Of a stretch of 43,450 nt of DNA, positions 16,860 to 24,574 are shown piece after piece. Made by a program: the position numbers and the translations under genes. The notes below the pieces were generated by a model. The model saw only the letters and a list, made by a program, of their open reading frames with translations. It was not told the DNA's origin and did not search any database. Within the stretch, counting starts at the first letter, position 1. Every line of letters starts with the position of its first letter. The DNA lies in the NCBI GenBank assembly GCA_021776135.1, contig JAJFGL010000005.1:1-43450 (forward strand), in the 5' to 3' direction. The DNA is from Kiloniellaceae bacterium (GTDB lineage: Bacteria; Pseudomonadota; Alphaproteobacteria; Kiloniellales; J153).

Positions 16860-17846
16860 ATGGCCCGGATCCTGAACGTCGCCGCCGCCCAAATGGGGCC
16901 CATCGCCAAGGACGACACCCGGCCTCAGGTGGTCGAACGCCTGATCGCCCATCTGCGCGAAGCCAAGCGCCGGGGCGCGGAACTGGTGGTGTTTCCCGAG
17001 CTGACCCTGACCACGTTCTTTCCGCGTTGGTGGATCGAGGAGGAAGCGGCGCTCGATAGCTATTACGAAACCGAAATGCCGGGGCCCCAGACCCAGCCGC
17101 TGTTCGAGGAGGCCAAGCGCCTCGGCCTCGGCTTCTGCCTCGGCTATGCGGAGTTGCTGCGCGAGGGCGCGCGCAAACGGCGCTTCAACACCGCCATCCT
17201 GGTCGATGCCGAGGGCAAAACGATCGGCAAGTACCGTAAGATCCACCTGCCCGGCCACGCGGAGCACGAACCCTGGCGCGCCTTCCAGCATTTGGAGAAG
17301 CGCTATTTCGAGACCGGCGATCTGGGTTTCCGGGTCTTCGATGCCTTCGGCGGTCTGATCGGCATGTGCATCTGCAACGACCGGCGCTGGCCCGAGACCT
17401 ACCGGGTCATGGGCCTGCAAGGGGTTGAGATGGTGGTGCTCGGCTATAACACCCCGGTCCACAACCCGCCGACGCCGGAACAGGATGGCCTAAGCTGGCG
17501 CCACAATACGCTGTCGCTTCAGGCCGGGGCCTATCAGAACGGCACCTGGGTCGTCGGGGTGGCCAAGGCCGGGAACGAGGAAGGCGTGCCCATGATCGGC
17601 GGCACCCAGATCGTCGCGCCAAGCGGCGAGACCGTGGCCAGCGCCGTGACCGAAGGCGACGAATTGATCGCCGCGTCTTGCGACCTGGACATGGGCCGCC
17701 CCTATAAGGACCACATCTTCAATTTCGCCCGTCACCGGGAACCGGATCACTATGGCCTGATCACCGCCACGAAGGGCGCGGTCACCCCGGCCCAGGGTGA
17801 AGCGATCGAGGCCGCGGCGCGCAAGACCGGCAAAGCCGTCGGATAG
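16860..17846 (+). CDS. N-carbamoyl-D-amino-acid hydrolase (nitrilase superfamily)
   Basis: Hydrolyses an N-carbamoyl amino acid to the free amino acid, CO2 and ammonia. The catalytic triad is intact: E47 in VVFPELTLTTFFP, Lys in KYRKIHLPGH, and Cys in MCICNDRRWPE. From memory the protein follows Agrobacterium D-carbamoylase closely (FFPRWW, YETEMPGP, AFQHLEKRYFE, GYNTPVHNPP), including the last HYGLI block. At 328 residues it is slightly longer than the 304-residue reference. Three bases separate it from dpaL, so the two enzymes are almost surely made together. Chirality preference for D is inferred from family similarity. Confidence 0.92.
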   Translation: MARILNVAAAQMGPIAKDDTRPQVVERLIAHLREAKRRGAELVVFPELTLTTFFPRWWIEEEAALDSYYETEMPGPQTQPLFEEAKRLGLGFCLGYAELLREGARKRRFNTAILVDAEGKTIGKYRKIHLPGHAEHEPWRAFQHLEKRYFETGDLGFRVFDAFGGLIGMCICNDRRWPETYRVMGLQGVEMVVLGYNTPVHNPPTPEQDGLSWRHNTLSLQAGAYQNGTWVVGVAKAGNEEGVPMIGGTQIVAPSGETVASAVTEGDELIAASCDLDMGRPYKDHIFNFARHREPDHYGLITATKGAVTPAQGEAIEAAARKTGKAVG

Positions 17847-17876
17847 AGCGCTAGAGGCTCGATTGAAATAACAGAA

Positions 17877-18080
17877 CTCCCTCCCCCCTTGAGGGGGAGG
17901 GTTGGGGTGGGGGGAAGCGCGTCAGCGCGTCACGCAACTCATTTCTTGTTTTTTGGTTTTGATATTTTACCGCCGCGCGGCGACTCGGGAAAAGTAACGA
18001 AGAGTCTAAGTAACGAAGAGTCTCTTGACGCGCGGACGCGCTTCCCCCCACCCTAGCCCTCCCCCTCAAGGGGGGAGGGG
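17877..18080. repeat. C/G-rich dispersed repeat, inverted pair, locus 2
   Basis: Left arm 17877-17932 and right arm 18026-18080 are inverted copies of about 55 bases with few mismatches, including the extension AAGCGCGTC-GCGCGTCA. The first 39 bases of the left arm equal the right copy of locus 1. The 93-base loop is less GC-rich and holds a 16-base tandem duplication. The whole fills the 266-base gap between the carbamoylase and M81 genes; an open frame crossing it on the minus strand is an artefact of the repeat. Confidence 0.88.
17992..18023. repeat. Perfect 16-bp tandem duplication
   Basis: AAGTAACGAAGAGTCT occurs twice with no gap (17992-18007 and 18008-18023) in the loop of the C/G-rich inverted repeat. 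A recent slippage or short duplication event is the simplest reading. Confidence 0.85.
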
Positions 18081-18112
18081 ATTTTTTATGTCTCGATAAA
18101 GGCGCCGATACC

Positions 18113-19591
18113 ATGCGTTTATTGCTCGCCATGTTGAAGCATGAGACCAACACCTTTTCGCCGATCCCGACCGGCTTGGCGCGGTTTCGCGATTGGGCGC
18201 TGGTCGAGGGCGCGGCGGTGGCGGAAACCTTCGCCGGCACCAACCATCCCCTGGCCGCCTATCTCGACCTGGCCCGTGAGGCCGGGGCGCAGATCGTCAC
18301 CCCCATGGCCGCCGAGGCCATGCCCAGCGGCCCGGTCGAGGCCGAGGCTTATGAATATCTCTGCGCCCCGATCCTCGATGCCTTGAGGTCCGGGAATTTC
18401 GACGGCGCCCTGCTGGACCTGCACGGCGCCATGGTGGTGCAAGGGGAACCGGACGGCGAAGGCGCTTTGCTGGCGGCCATGCGGCGCATCGCGCCCGAGC
18501 TTCCCATCGCCGTCACTTGCGATCTGCACGCCAATATGACCGAACGCATGGCCGTCAACTGCACCGCCCTGATCGGCTATAAAACCTATCCCCACGTCGA
18601 TATGTACGCGGTTGGGGAACAGGTCGGGAAAATTCTGCTGCGCGCCCTGGCCGGTGAGATCGCGCCGGTCATGGCCTGGGAATCCGTGCCCTTATTGGCG
18701 CAGACTCTGCGCATGGGCACGGCGGACCAGCCCATGAGCGGGCTTCAGGCCATGGCGCTGAAAGAAGAACAAGACGGCGCCCTGGCCGCCACTGTCTTCG
18801 GCGGCTTTCCTTTGAGCGATATTGAAGATGCCGGGGTTTCGGCGGTGGTCGTCGCCAATGGCGACACCGGCGCCGCGCGCGCGGCTTGCGGGCGGCTTGC
18901 GGCGGCGGTCTGGTCCGCGCGCGCGGACTTTATCTACCAGGCCCAGGACTTGGCCCAGTCCGTGGCCCGCGCCAAGACCATCGGGGACGGCCCGGTTATT
19001 CTGCTCGACCACGCCGACAACACCGGCTCCGGCGGCACCCAGGACACCATGGCCGTGATCGCCGAAGCTTTGCGCCAGGGCTTGCAAAACGCCGCCATGG
19101 CGGCGGTCTGGGATCCGGCGGCGGTGAGCGTCATGGCCGGGGCCGGGCCCGGCGCCGAGGTCACAATCGATCTGGGCGGCAAGACCGATATGCCCTTGAT
19201 CGGGCTCAAGGGCGCGCCCTTGCGCGTGACCGGGCGGGTACGCACCTTAAGCGACGGGCGCTGGATCGTGCGCGGCCCCATGTACACCGGGGTCCAGGTC
19301 AATACCGGCCCCAGCGCCGTGCTGGAGGTCGAGGGCCTGCGTATCGTCGTGGTCTCCAAGCATCACGAGCCTTGGGATCTGGGCATCTTCACCAGTCTTG
19401 GGATCGAGCCCCAGCATTGCCGTTATCTGCTGCTGAAATCGCGCATCCACTACCGCGCCGGCTTCGCGCCCCTGGCCAAGGCGACAATTACTTGCGACGG
19501 CGAGGGCGTGACCACCTCGGATAATTCCCAACTCAAGTTCGAAAACATCCGCCACCCGATCTTCCCCCATGATTGGAATATGCAACCCTAG
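18113..19591 (+). CDS. M81 family metallopeptidase (MlrC-like)
   Basis: A 492-residue zinc hydrolase of the microcystinase C family. Typical blocks are visible: LLAMLKHETNTFSP at the N terminus, LLDLHGAMV near residue 102, AVTCDLHANMTERM near 138 and LLDHADNTGSGG near 300, each with candidate metal ligands (E, D, H). MlrC cleaves linear microcystin fragments; most family members sit in catabolic clusters with peptide ABC transporters and have unknown substrates. That is the context here. The ATG at 18113 has AAAGG ten bases upstream. It is separated from the carbamoylase by the large inverted repeat, so co-transcription is uncertain. Confidence 0.9.
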   Translation: MRLLLAMLKHETNTFSPIPTGLARFRDWALVEGAAVAETFAGTNHPLAAYLDLAREAGAQIVTPMAAEAMPSGPVEAEAYEYLCAPILDALRSGNFDGALLDLHGAMVVQGEPDGEGALLAAMRRIAPELPIAVTCDLHANMTERMAVNCTALIGYKTYPHVDMYAVGEQVGKILLRALAGEIAPVMAWESVPLLAQTLRMGTADQPMSGLQAMALKEEQDGALAATVFGGFPLSDIEDAGVSAVVVANGDTGAARAACGRLAAAVWSARADFIYQAQDLAQSVARAKTIGDGPVILLDHADNTGSGGTQDTMAVIAEALRQGLQNAAMAAVWDPAAVSVMAGAGPGAEVTIDLGGKTDMPLIGLKGAPLRVTGRVRTLSDGRWIVRGPMYTGVQVNTGPSAVLEVEGLRIVVVSKHHEPWDLGIFTSLGIEPQHCRYLLLKSRIHYRAGFAPLAKATITCDGEGVTTSDNSQLKFENIRHPIFPHDWNMQP

Positions 19592-19668
19592 TGGATTCAT
19601 CGAAACAAGAGAGACCACTCCCCGGCAAGGCAGATCAATCGGATATGGCTTGGCTACCCCGCCGGAGT

Positions 19669-19745
19669 GTCCTTCGACAGGCTCAGGATGAGGTAGATCG
19701 TGCATGGCATAAAGAAACGTCCTCATCCTGAGCCTGTCGAAGGAC
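19669..19745. repeat. Dispersed inverted repeat with perfect 25-bp arms
   Basis: Arms 19669-19693 and 19721-19745 are exact reverse complements over 25 bases (left arm begins GTCCTTCGACAGGCTCAGG), with a 27-base loop. This element type is widespread in high-GC proteobacterial genomes and often lies at gene ends. Here it sits between the M81 gene and the 2-hydroxyacid dehydrogenase gene and may act as a terminator or mRNA-stabilising hairpin. Confidence 0.9.
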
Positions 19746-19781
19746 GCACAACGCCAAGCCACTACTATCGAAAGGATTTCC

Positions 19782-20747
19782 ATGCCCGATAAACCCGTCG
19801 TCGTCATCGGCCGCAAGTTCCCGGAGGCGGTCGAGGCGCGCTTGGCGCGCGATTACCGGCCTAAATTCAATCCCGAAGACCGGGTTTACCCGGCGGCGGA
19901 GCTGCTGTCCTTATGCGAGGGCGCGGACGCGCTTCTGCCGTGCCACTCCGAACATCTTCCGGCCGAGGTTATCGCCAAGTTGCCGGACACGGTCAAAATC
20001 ATCGCCAACTTCTCCGTCGGCGTGGATCACGTCGATCTCGCGGCGGCCAAGGGGCGCGGCATCGCGGTCACCAACACGCCCGATGTCTTGTCGGACGCGA
20101 CCGCTGAGATCGCCATGTTGTGCATGCTGGGCGCGGCGCGCCGGGCGGGCGAGGGCGAGCGTCTGATACGCGCGGGGGCCTGGAAGTCCTGGAGCCCGGC
20201 CTTCATGGTCGGCACCCAGGTCACGGGCAAGCGCTTCGGCGTCGTCGGCATGGGCCGGGTCGGTCAGGTCACGGCCCGGCGGGCGCGCGGCTTCGACATG
20301 GAAATCCACTACACCAACCGCAACCGCCTGGACCCGGCGCTTGAGGCCGGGGCGGTCTATCACGAGAGCGTCGAAGACCTTCTGCCGCACTGCGATGTCT
20401 TGTCCCTGCACTGCCCGGCGACGCCCCAGACCATGAACCTGATGAATGCCGAGCGCCTGGCGCTGCTGCCCGAGGGCGCGATTCTGGTCAACACCGCGCG
20501 CGGCGCGATAATCGACGAGGCGGCCTTGATGGCCGCCCTTCGCAGCGGCAGGCTGGCCGCCGCCGGGCTCGACGTTTACAAGAACGAGCCGCATATCGAA
20601 CCGGCCTTCTTCGCCATTGAAAATATTTTCCTGCTGCCCCATATCGGCAGCGCGACCGGGCAAACCCGCGACGCCATGGGGTTTCGCGCTCTCGACAACC
20701 TGGACGCCTTTTTCGCCGGCCGCGAACCGCGCGACCGGGTGGCCTAG
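19782..20747 (+). CDS. D-isomer-specific 2-hydroxyacid dehydrogenase (glyoxylate/hydroxypyruvate reductase-like)
   Basis: NAD(P)H-dependent reduction of a 2-ketoacid such as glyoxylate or hydroxypyruvate, or the reverse oxidation. The 321-residue protein has the Rossmann motif GVVGMGRVGQVTARRARGF near residue 149, substrate Arg in NTARGAIIDE near 235, Glu in NEPHIEP and catalytic His in LPHIGSATGQTR near 285. ISANFSVGVDHVD-type sequence near residue 70 is typical of the GyaR/GHPR group. It follows the 25-bp inverted repeat and overlaps the convergent amidase by 4 bases. A GAAAGGAT ribosome site precedes the ATG. Confidence 0.92.
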   Translation: MPDKPVVVIGRKFPEAVEARLARDYRPKFNPEDRVYPAAELLSLCEGADALLPCHSEHLPAEVIAKLPDTVKIIANFSVGVDHVDLAAAKGRGIAVTNTPDVLSDATAEIAMLCMLGAARRAGEGERLIRAGAWKSWSPAFMVGTQVTGKRFGVVGMGRVGQVTARRARGFDMEIHYTNRNRLDPALEAGAVYHESVEDLLPHCDVLSLHCPATPQTMNLMNAERLALLPEGAILVNTARGAIIDEAALMAALRSGRLAAAGLDVYKNEPHIEPAFFAIENIFLLPHIGSATGQTRDAMGFRALDNLDAFFAGREPRDRVA

Positions 20748-22096
20748 AGCGCGGCTTCTCCGCTAACCGCTTCGATCAGCCAGCGGGCGGTGCGCAGCAG
20801 GCGGGCGTCGTCGCCTCTGGGGCCCACCAACTGCACGCCCATGGGCAGGCCGTCCGATCCTTCAAGCAGCGGCAGGCTGATCGCGGGCACGCCGCAGAAG
20901 GTCCAGGGGGTGCAGAACACCGGGTTGCCGGTGGTCTCCAGCCCCAGGGGCGCTTGGCCGGCGGCGGCCGGGGTGAGGATCGCGTCGTAGGTATCGAATA
21001 TCTCAGATAAGAGGCGGTTCAATCCATCCCGGGTGGCCATCGCCTCATTGTAATCCACCGCCAGCACCTTTTGTCCCTGCTCGATCGCGTCCACCAGGGT
21101 GGGGCTCAACTTGTCTTTACCGCGTTCGTATTCGCGCCGGTAGTTCATGGCCTGATCGGCGCCCATGACGGTCTTGTGCCAGCCGTAAATCTGCTCGAAG
21201 GCCGGGCCGAGGTTCAGGGAGTCGGCGCCGATACCCAGGTGCTGGAGTAATTCGGGAAAGGCTTCCTTGGTGTCGCCGTCGGCGAACTCGTCCCAGGCTG
21301 GGGTGGCGGCGAAGGCCAGGCGGGGCGGCATCGGCGGTTCCCCGGCGGCGGTTTTCACCATGCGCGGCGCGGCGTGGGGGCGGGTGTCGGGATCCTGGGG
21401 ATCGTGGGCGATCAAGACCTCGGCCATGAGCGCGATATCCTCTAGCGAGCGGGCGAAGACCCCGATCTGATCCAGGAAACGGGACTGAAGCAGCACGCCA
21501 TGGCGGGAAATCAGCCCGTGGCTGGGCTTGAAGCCGTAAACGCCGCAGAAAGACGCCGGCCGGATCATGGAACCGTTGGTTTGCGATCCGGTTGCCAGGG
21601 GGACCATGAAAGACGCCACCGCCGCCGCCGAGCCGCTCGAGGAGCCACCGGGGGTGCGCTTGAGGTCGTGGGGATTGGCGGTCTTGCCCGGATGCAGGAC
21701 CGCCAGTTCGGTGGTCACCGTCTTGCCCATGATTATGGCGCCGGCCTGGCGCAGCAGCGACACCACGGTGGAGTCGCTTTTCGGTTGGCGGCCGGCGTGC
21801 AGGACCGTGCCGTTTTCGGTCGGCATGTCATGGGTATCGAAGATGTCCTTGATGGCCACCGGCACCCCGTGCAGCGGGCCCAGGGACTCTCCCGCTTGGC
21901 GCCGGTCCTGGGCGGCCCTGGCCTGGGCCAGGGCGTAGTCCTTATCCAGGTGGGTCCAAGCGCCGATGGCGTCCTCAAGCTCCGCGATGCGCTCCAGGCA
22001 AGATTGCACCAGTTCTTCCGAGGTCAATTCGCCATCGCGAATCTTGCGGGCGGCTTCGGTGGCGCTCAGGCTGGCCGCGGTGGTGTCCTTCGGCAT
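20744..22096 (-). CDS. Amidase signature family hydrolase
   Basis: Hydrolyses a C-N amide bond with a Ser-cisSer-Lys triad. The 450-residue protein has the Lys at 83 in GVPVAIKDIFDT, the cis-Ser in TPGGSSSGSAAAVA (about 152-154) and the nucleophile Ser at 176 in TGSQTNGSMIRPASF. The usual form there is TGSDTGGSIR, so Asp to Gln and Gly to Asn are departures close to the active site; the nucleophile itself is kept. FCGVYGFKPSHG follows as expected. Family members act on diverse amides, including carbamoyl and ureido compounds, so the substrate is open. It is the last gene of the leftward TRAP cluster. Confidence 0.92.
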   Translation of the reverse strand: MPKDTTAASLSATEAARKIRDGELTSEELVQSCLERIAELEDAIGAWTHLDKDYALAQARAAQDRRQAGESLGPLHGVPVAIKDIFDTHDMPTENGTVLHAGRQPKSDSTVVSLLRQAGAIIMGKTVTTELAVLHPGKTANPHDLKRTPGGSSSGSAAAVASFMVPLATGSQTNGSMIRPASFCGVYGFKPSHGLISRHGVLLQSRFLDQIGVFARSLEDIALMAEVLIAHDPQDPDTRPHAAPRMVKTAAGEPPMPPRLAFAATPAWDEFADGDTKEAFPELLQHLGIGADSLNLGPAFEQIYGWHKTVMGADQAMNYRREYERGKDKLSPTLVDAIEQGQKVLAVDYNEAMATRDGLNRLLSEIFDTYDAILTPAAAGQAPLGLETTGNPVFCTPWTFCGVPAISLPLLEGSDGLPMGVQLVGPRGDDARLLRTARWLIEAVSGEAAL

Positions 22097-22155
22097 GTTA
22101 CTTATCCATCGGGGGGTGGGGCCGGAAGCGGCCTGTTTGTCGCGCGTGGAGGGGG

Positions 22156-22341
22156 TTATTTTCGGCGCAGGCAGGTGTCCCAGTAGTCATAAAGGACCAG
22201 GAGCAGAATGGGTACACTGATTACCCAAAATGGCAATCCGCCCCAAAAGCCGGCAAAGCCGGAAGAGATGCTTTCCGCCAAGCCAAGAACAAATGCGGCG
22301 ACCAAAAGCGTTCCAATTAGACCGGCAACTTTATCAACCAT
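22156..22341 (-). CDS. Small membrane protein of 61 residues
   Basis: Not a known family to me. The product has two hydrophobic segments: about residues 8-25 (LIGTLLVAAFVLGLA) and 36-51 (FWVISVPILLLVLYDYW), ending in the basic tail CLRRK, so a two-span hairpin is likely. The ATG at 22341 has AAGG nine bases upstream; a TTG at 22377 would add 12 polar residues. It lies between the TRAP large permease and the amidase on the same strand, with 117 and 59 bases of spacing. It may be an accessory part of that transporter or an unrelated orphan. Confidence 0.55.
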   Translation of the reverse strand: MVDKVAGLIGTLLVAAFVLGLAESISSGFAGFWGGLPFWVISVPILLLVLYDYWDTCLRRK

Positions 22342-22458
22342 AACAGCGGACCTTACAATTTCTCTTCGTTGCACCAACCGGCTTATTCCCCCGATGGGGT
22401 TAACCTATCGACACTCGCTTCGGTTGCTTCTGTCCAAACGCCTCAAGCATTCAGCCTA

Positions 22459-23826
22459 TCAGGGAATATACACGCCAAACAGCGTGTCGGGCAGCCACAG
22501 GGCGATGCCCGGCAACTGGTACATCAGGACCATGACAGCGATAACGATGCCGAGATAAGGCATTAAGCCTTTGAAAATCTGCATCAGCTCGATCGCTTTT
22601 CCCAGCACCCCCTTCAGGTAATAGGCCGACATGGCCATGGGCGGCGTGAGGAACGAGGTTTGCAGGTTCAGCGCGACCAACATGGCGAAGAAATAGGGGT
22701 TAACGCCAAAAGTGGGCAGCATGGGGAGAAAAATCGGCACGAAGATAATCAGAATCTCGGACCATTCCAGCGGCCAGCCCAGAATAAAGATGATGAGCTG
22801 CACCAGGACCAGGAATTGCCAGGGGGCAAGATCCAAGCCCAGGAAGAAGTGCTCGATAATCTCGTGCCCGCCCAGGTAGGAAAAAACCGACGCGAAGGTC
22901 CATGACCCGACAAACAGCCAGCAGACCATGGCGGTCGCCTTGGCCGTCAGATAGACCGATTGTTTGAGCATTTCCCAATTGAGCGAACGATACAGGGCCG
23001 CCAGGACGAGGCCGCCCAGGGCGCCCATGGCGGCCGCCTCCGCCGGGGTCGCCAAGCCGCCCAAAATTGACCCGAGCACTAGCATGATGAGTACGGTCAA
23101 GGGCACGAAGGAGGTCAACAATTGCAGATATATGACGCGCTTCGGTGGGACATCCTCATCGCGCGGCTTGGGCGCGACCGACGGGTTCAGCATGACCCGA
23201 ACGATGACATAGAGGATATACGACCCAGCCAGGATGAGCCCCGGGAACACGGCCGCCGCATAGAGTCGCAAGACCGATAACTCGGCGATCGCCGCATAGA
23301 CGATCAGCATGATGGAGGGCGGGATCAAGATGCCAAGTGTACCGCCGGCGCAAATGACACCGGAAGCGAAGCTTTTCTCGTACCTGGCCTTGACCATGGC
23401 CGGAAACGCCAAGAGGCCCATCAGGGTCACCACCGCGCCGACGATGCCGCTGGCGGTGGAAAATATGGTACAGGTGATCAGGGCCGCGATGGCCATGGAC
23501 CCGGGTAAATTACGCGCCGCCATCTGCAGCGCGAAAAACAGCTTGTTCACAATGTTCGCGCGCTCGACCACATAGCCCATGAACAGGAACAGCGGGATGG
23601 CGACCAGGGTATCGTTCTCCATCACCGAATAGGTATTTTGGTTCAACAGGTAGAAGATCTTGTTGTTGAACACATCGGCGATCGCCTCGATGCTGCCCGC
23701 CTCGTAATAGGCGTAGTAGCCAAAGCCGACGCCCATGGCGAGCAGCGTGAAGGCCACCGGAAACCCCAGCAGCACCAGCACGATGAAAACGGACAACATA
23801 AAAAGCGCGACTTCGGGGTTCGTCAT
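22459..23826 (-). CDS. TRAP transporter large permease (DctM type)
   Basis: Main transport subunit of a tripartite, sodium-driven solute importer. The 455-residue protein has about 12-13 spans, the normal length for DctM. Markers include LLGFPVAFTLLAMG at the N terminus, NDTLVAIPLFLFMGYVVERA, FSTASGIVGAVVTLMGLLAFPAM and GGTLGILIPPSIMLIVYA, plus NLQTSFLTPPMAMSAYYLKG near the C terminus. It lies 45 bases behind the small permease gene and shares an operon with the binding protein upstream. Confidence 0.93.
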   Translation of the reverse strand: MTNPEVALFMLSVFIVLVLLGFPVAFTLLAMGVGFGYYAYYEAGSIEAIADVFNNKIFYLLNQNTYSVMENDTLVAIPLFLFMGYVVERANIVNKLFFALQMAARNLPGSMAIAALITCTIFSTASGIVGAVVTLMGLLAFPAMVKARYEKSFASGVICAGGTLGILIPPSIMLIVYAAIAELSVLRLYAAAVFPGLILAGSYILYVIVRVMLNPSVAPKPRDEDVPPKRVIYLQLLTSFVPLTVLIMLVLGSILGGLATPAEAAAMGALGGLVLAALYRSLNWEMLKQSVYLTAKATAMVCWLFVGSWTFASVFSYLGGHEIIEHFFLGLDLAPWQFLVLVQLIIFILGWPLEWSEILIIFVPIFLPMLPTFGVNPYFFAMLVALNLQTSFLTPPMAMSAYYLKGVLGKAIELMQIFKGLMPYLGIVIAVMVLMYQLPGIALWLPDTLFGVYIP

Positions 23827-23871
23827 CTTACCGGGGTTTCCGTCGCTAGATGGTGAAAAACAAAAAAAGGG

Positions 23872-24447
23872 CTATTCGGTCTCGAACTTCGTGGCCTGAT
23901 TTCTCAACAAATCTTCGGTCTCCCGTGCGTCTTCCATGCGCGGCTGCCATGTACCGGTCTTCATGGCCAGGATGCACCGCATGCATTCCGAAATGCCTTG
24001 CAGGATGAGCAATCCTCCGGCCAAGGGAATCAGGGTTTTGAAGAAATAAATCTGAATTCGCGCCGGGCTGTTCCAACTGACTTCCTCATAGCGCCAGGAG
24101 TCGGCGGCGATTTCCGCGCCAAACCAGAACAGCGCGAGCATGCCGGGGAAAAAGAACAAAACGTACAAGACGAAATCGATCCGCGCCTGCCAGCGGACGG
24201 GGATCAGCCGGTGAATCACGTCCGCGCGCACGTGGGCGTCCTGGGCAAGGGCGTAAGGCCCAGCCATCAGAAATAGCGCGCCATACATCTGCACCATCAT
24301 GTCGAAGACCCATACCGTGGGGGCGTTCAGGACATAACGGACGAAAACCTCATAGGACACGGAAAGGGTCAAAATCAGAATGCACCAGCCGAATGCACGC
24401 CCGATCCAGATGTTCAAGCTTTCGATGGAATGAATAATGGACGTCAC
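23872..24447 (-). CDS. TRAP transporter small permease (DctQ type)
   Basis: Small membrane subunit, 191 residues with four spans, the usual DctQ size. The stretch YALAQDAHVRADVIHRLIP after span 2 is the conserved DctQ loop, and the VSYEVFVRYVLNAPTVW stretch in the first part is likewise typical. It binds the large permease and is needed for transport. The gene is 127 bases after the binding-protein gene; that gap holds a nested hairpin. The C-terminal tail after about residue 165 is polar and acidic, and longer than in many relatives. Confidence 0.92.
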   Translation of the reverse strand: MTSIIHSIESLNIWIGRAFGWCILILTLSVSYEVFVRYVLNAPTVWVFDMMVQMYGALFLMAGPYALAQDAHVRADVIHRLIPVRWQARIDFVLYVLFFFPGMLALFWFGAEIAADSWRYEEVSWNSPARIQIYFFKTLIPLAGGLLILQGISECMRCILAMKTGTWQPRMEDARETEDLLRNQATKFETE

Positions 24448-24494
24448 GGCTTTGTCTCCAGCCAGTCGGGGTCGGTTTGGATGCGGCTAGATTA

Positions 24495-24527
24495 GGTGAG
24501 GGACAGCCAAATTGGCCGCCCCTCACC
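24495..24527 (-). terminator. Nested hairpin between TRAP binding-protein and small-permease genes
   Basis: GGTGAGGG (24495-24502) pairs with CCCTCACC (24520-24527), and inside it GCCAA-A-TTGGC forms a second stem. In the leftward transcript it follows the binding-protein stop at 24575. No T-run follows, so it looks like an attenuator or 3'-end protector that lets the binding protein be made in excess, as is common for importer operons. Confidence 0.5.
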
Positions 24528-24574
24528 GAGGTATCGTCTTTAACCTTTCAGCCTCGCTGATACGGCTGCCCGGA

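Noticed and set aside
17877-18080. CRISPR array
   Set aside because: The repeats are inverted, not regularly spaced direct repeats, and no cas gene is present.
17851-18243. Minus-strand frame of 130 codons between carbamoylase and M81 genes
   Set aside because: It is made almost wholly from the inverted C/G-rich repeat and reads into the M81 gene antisense.
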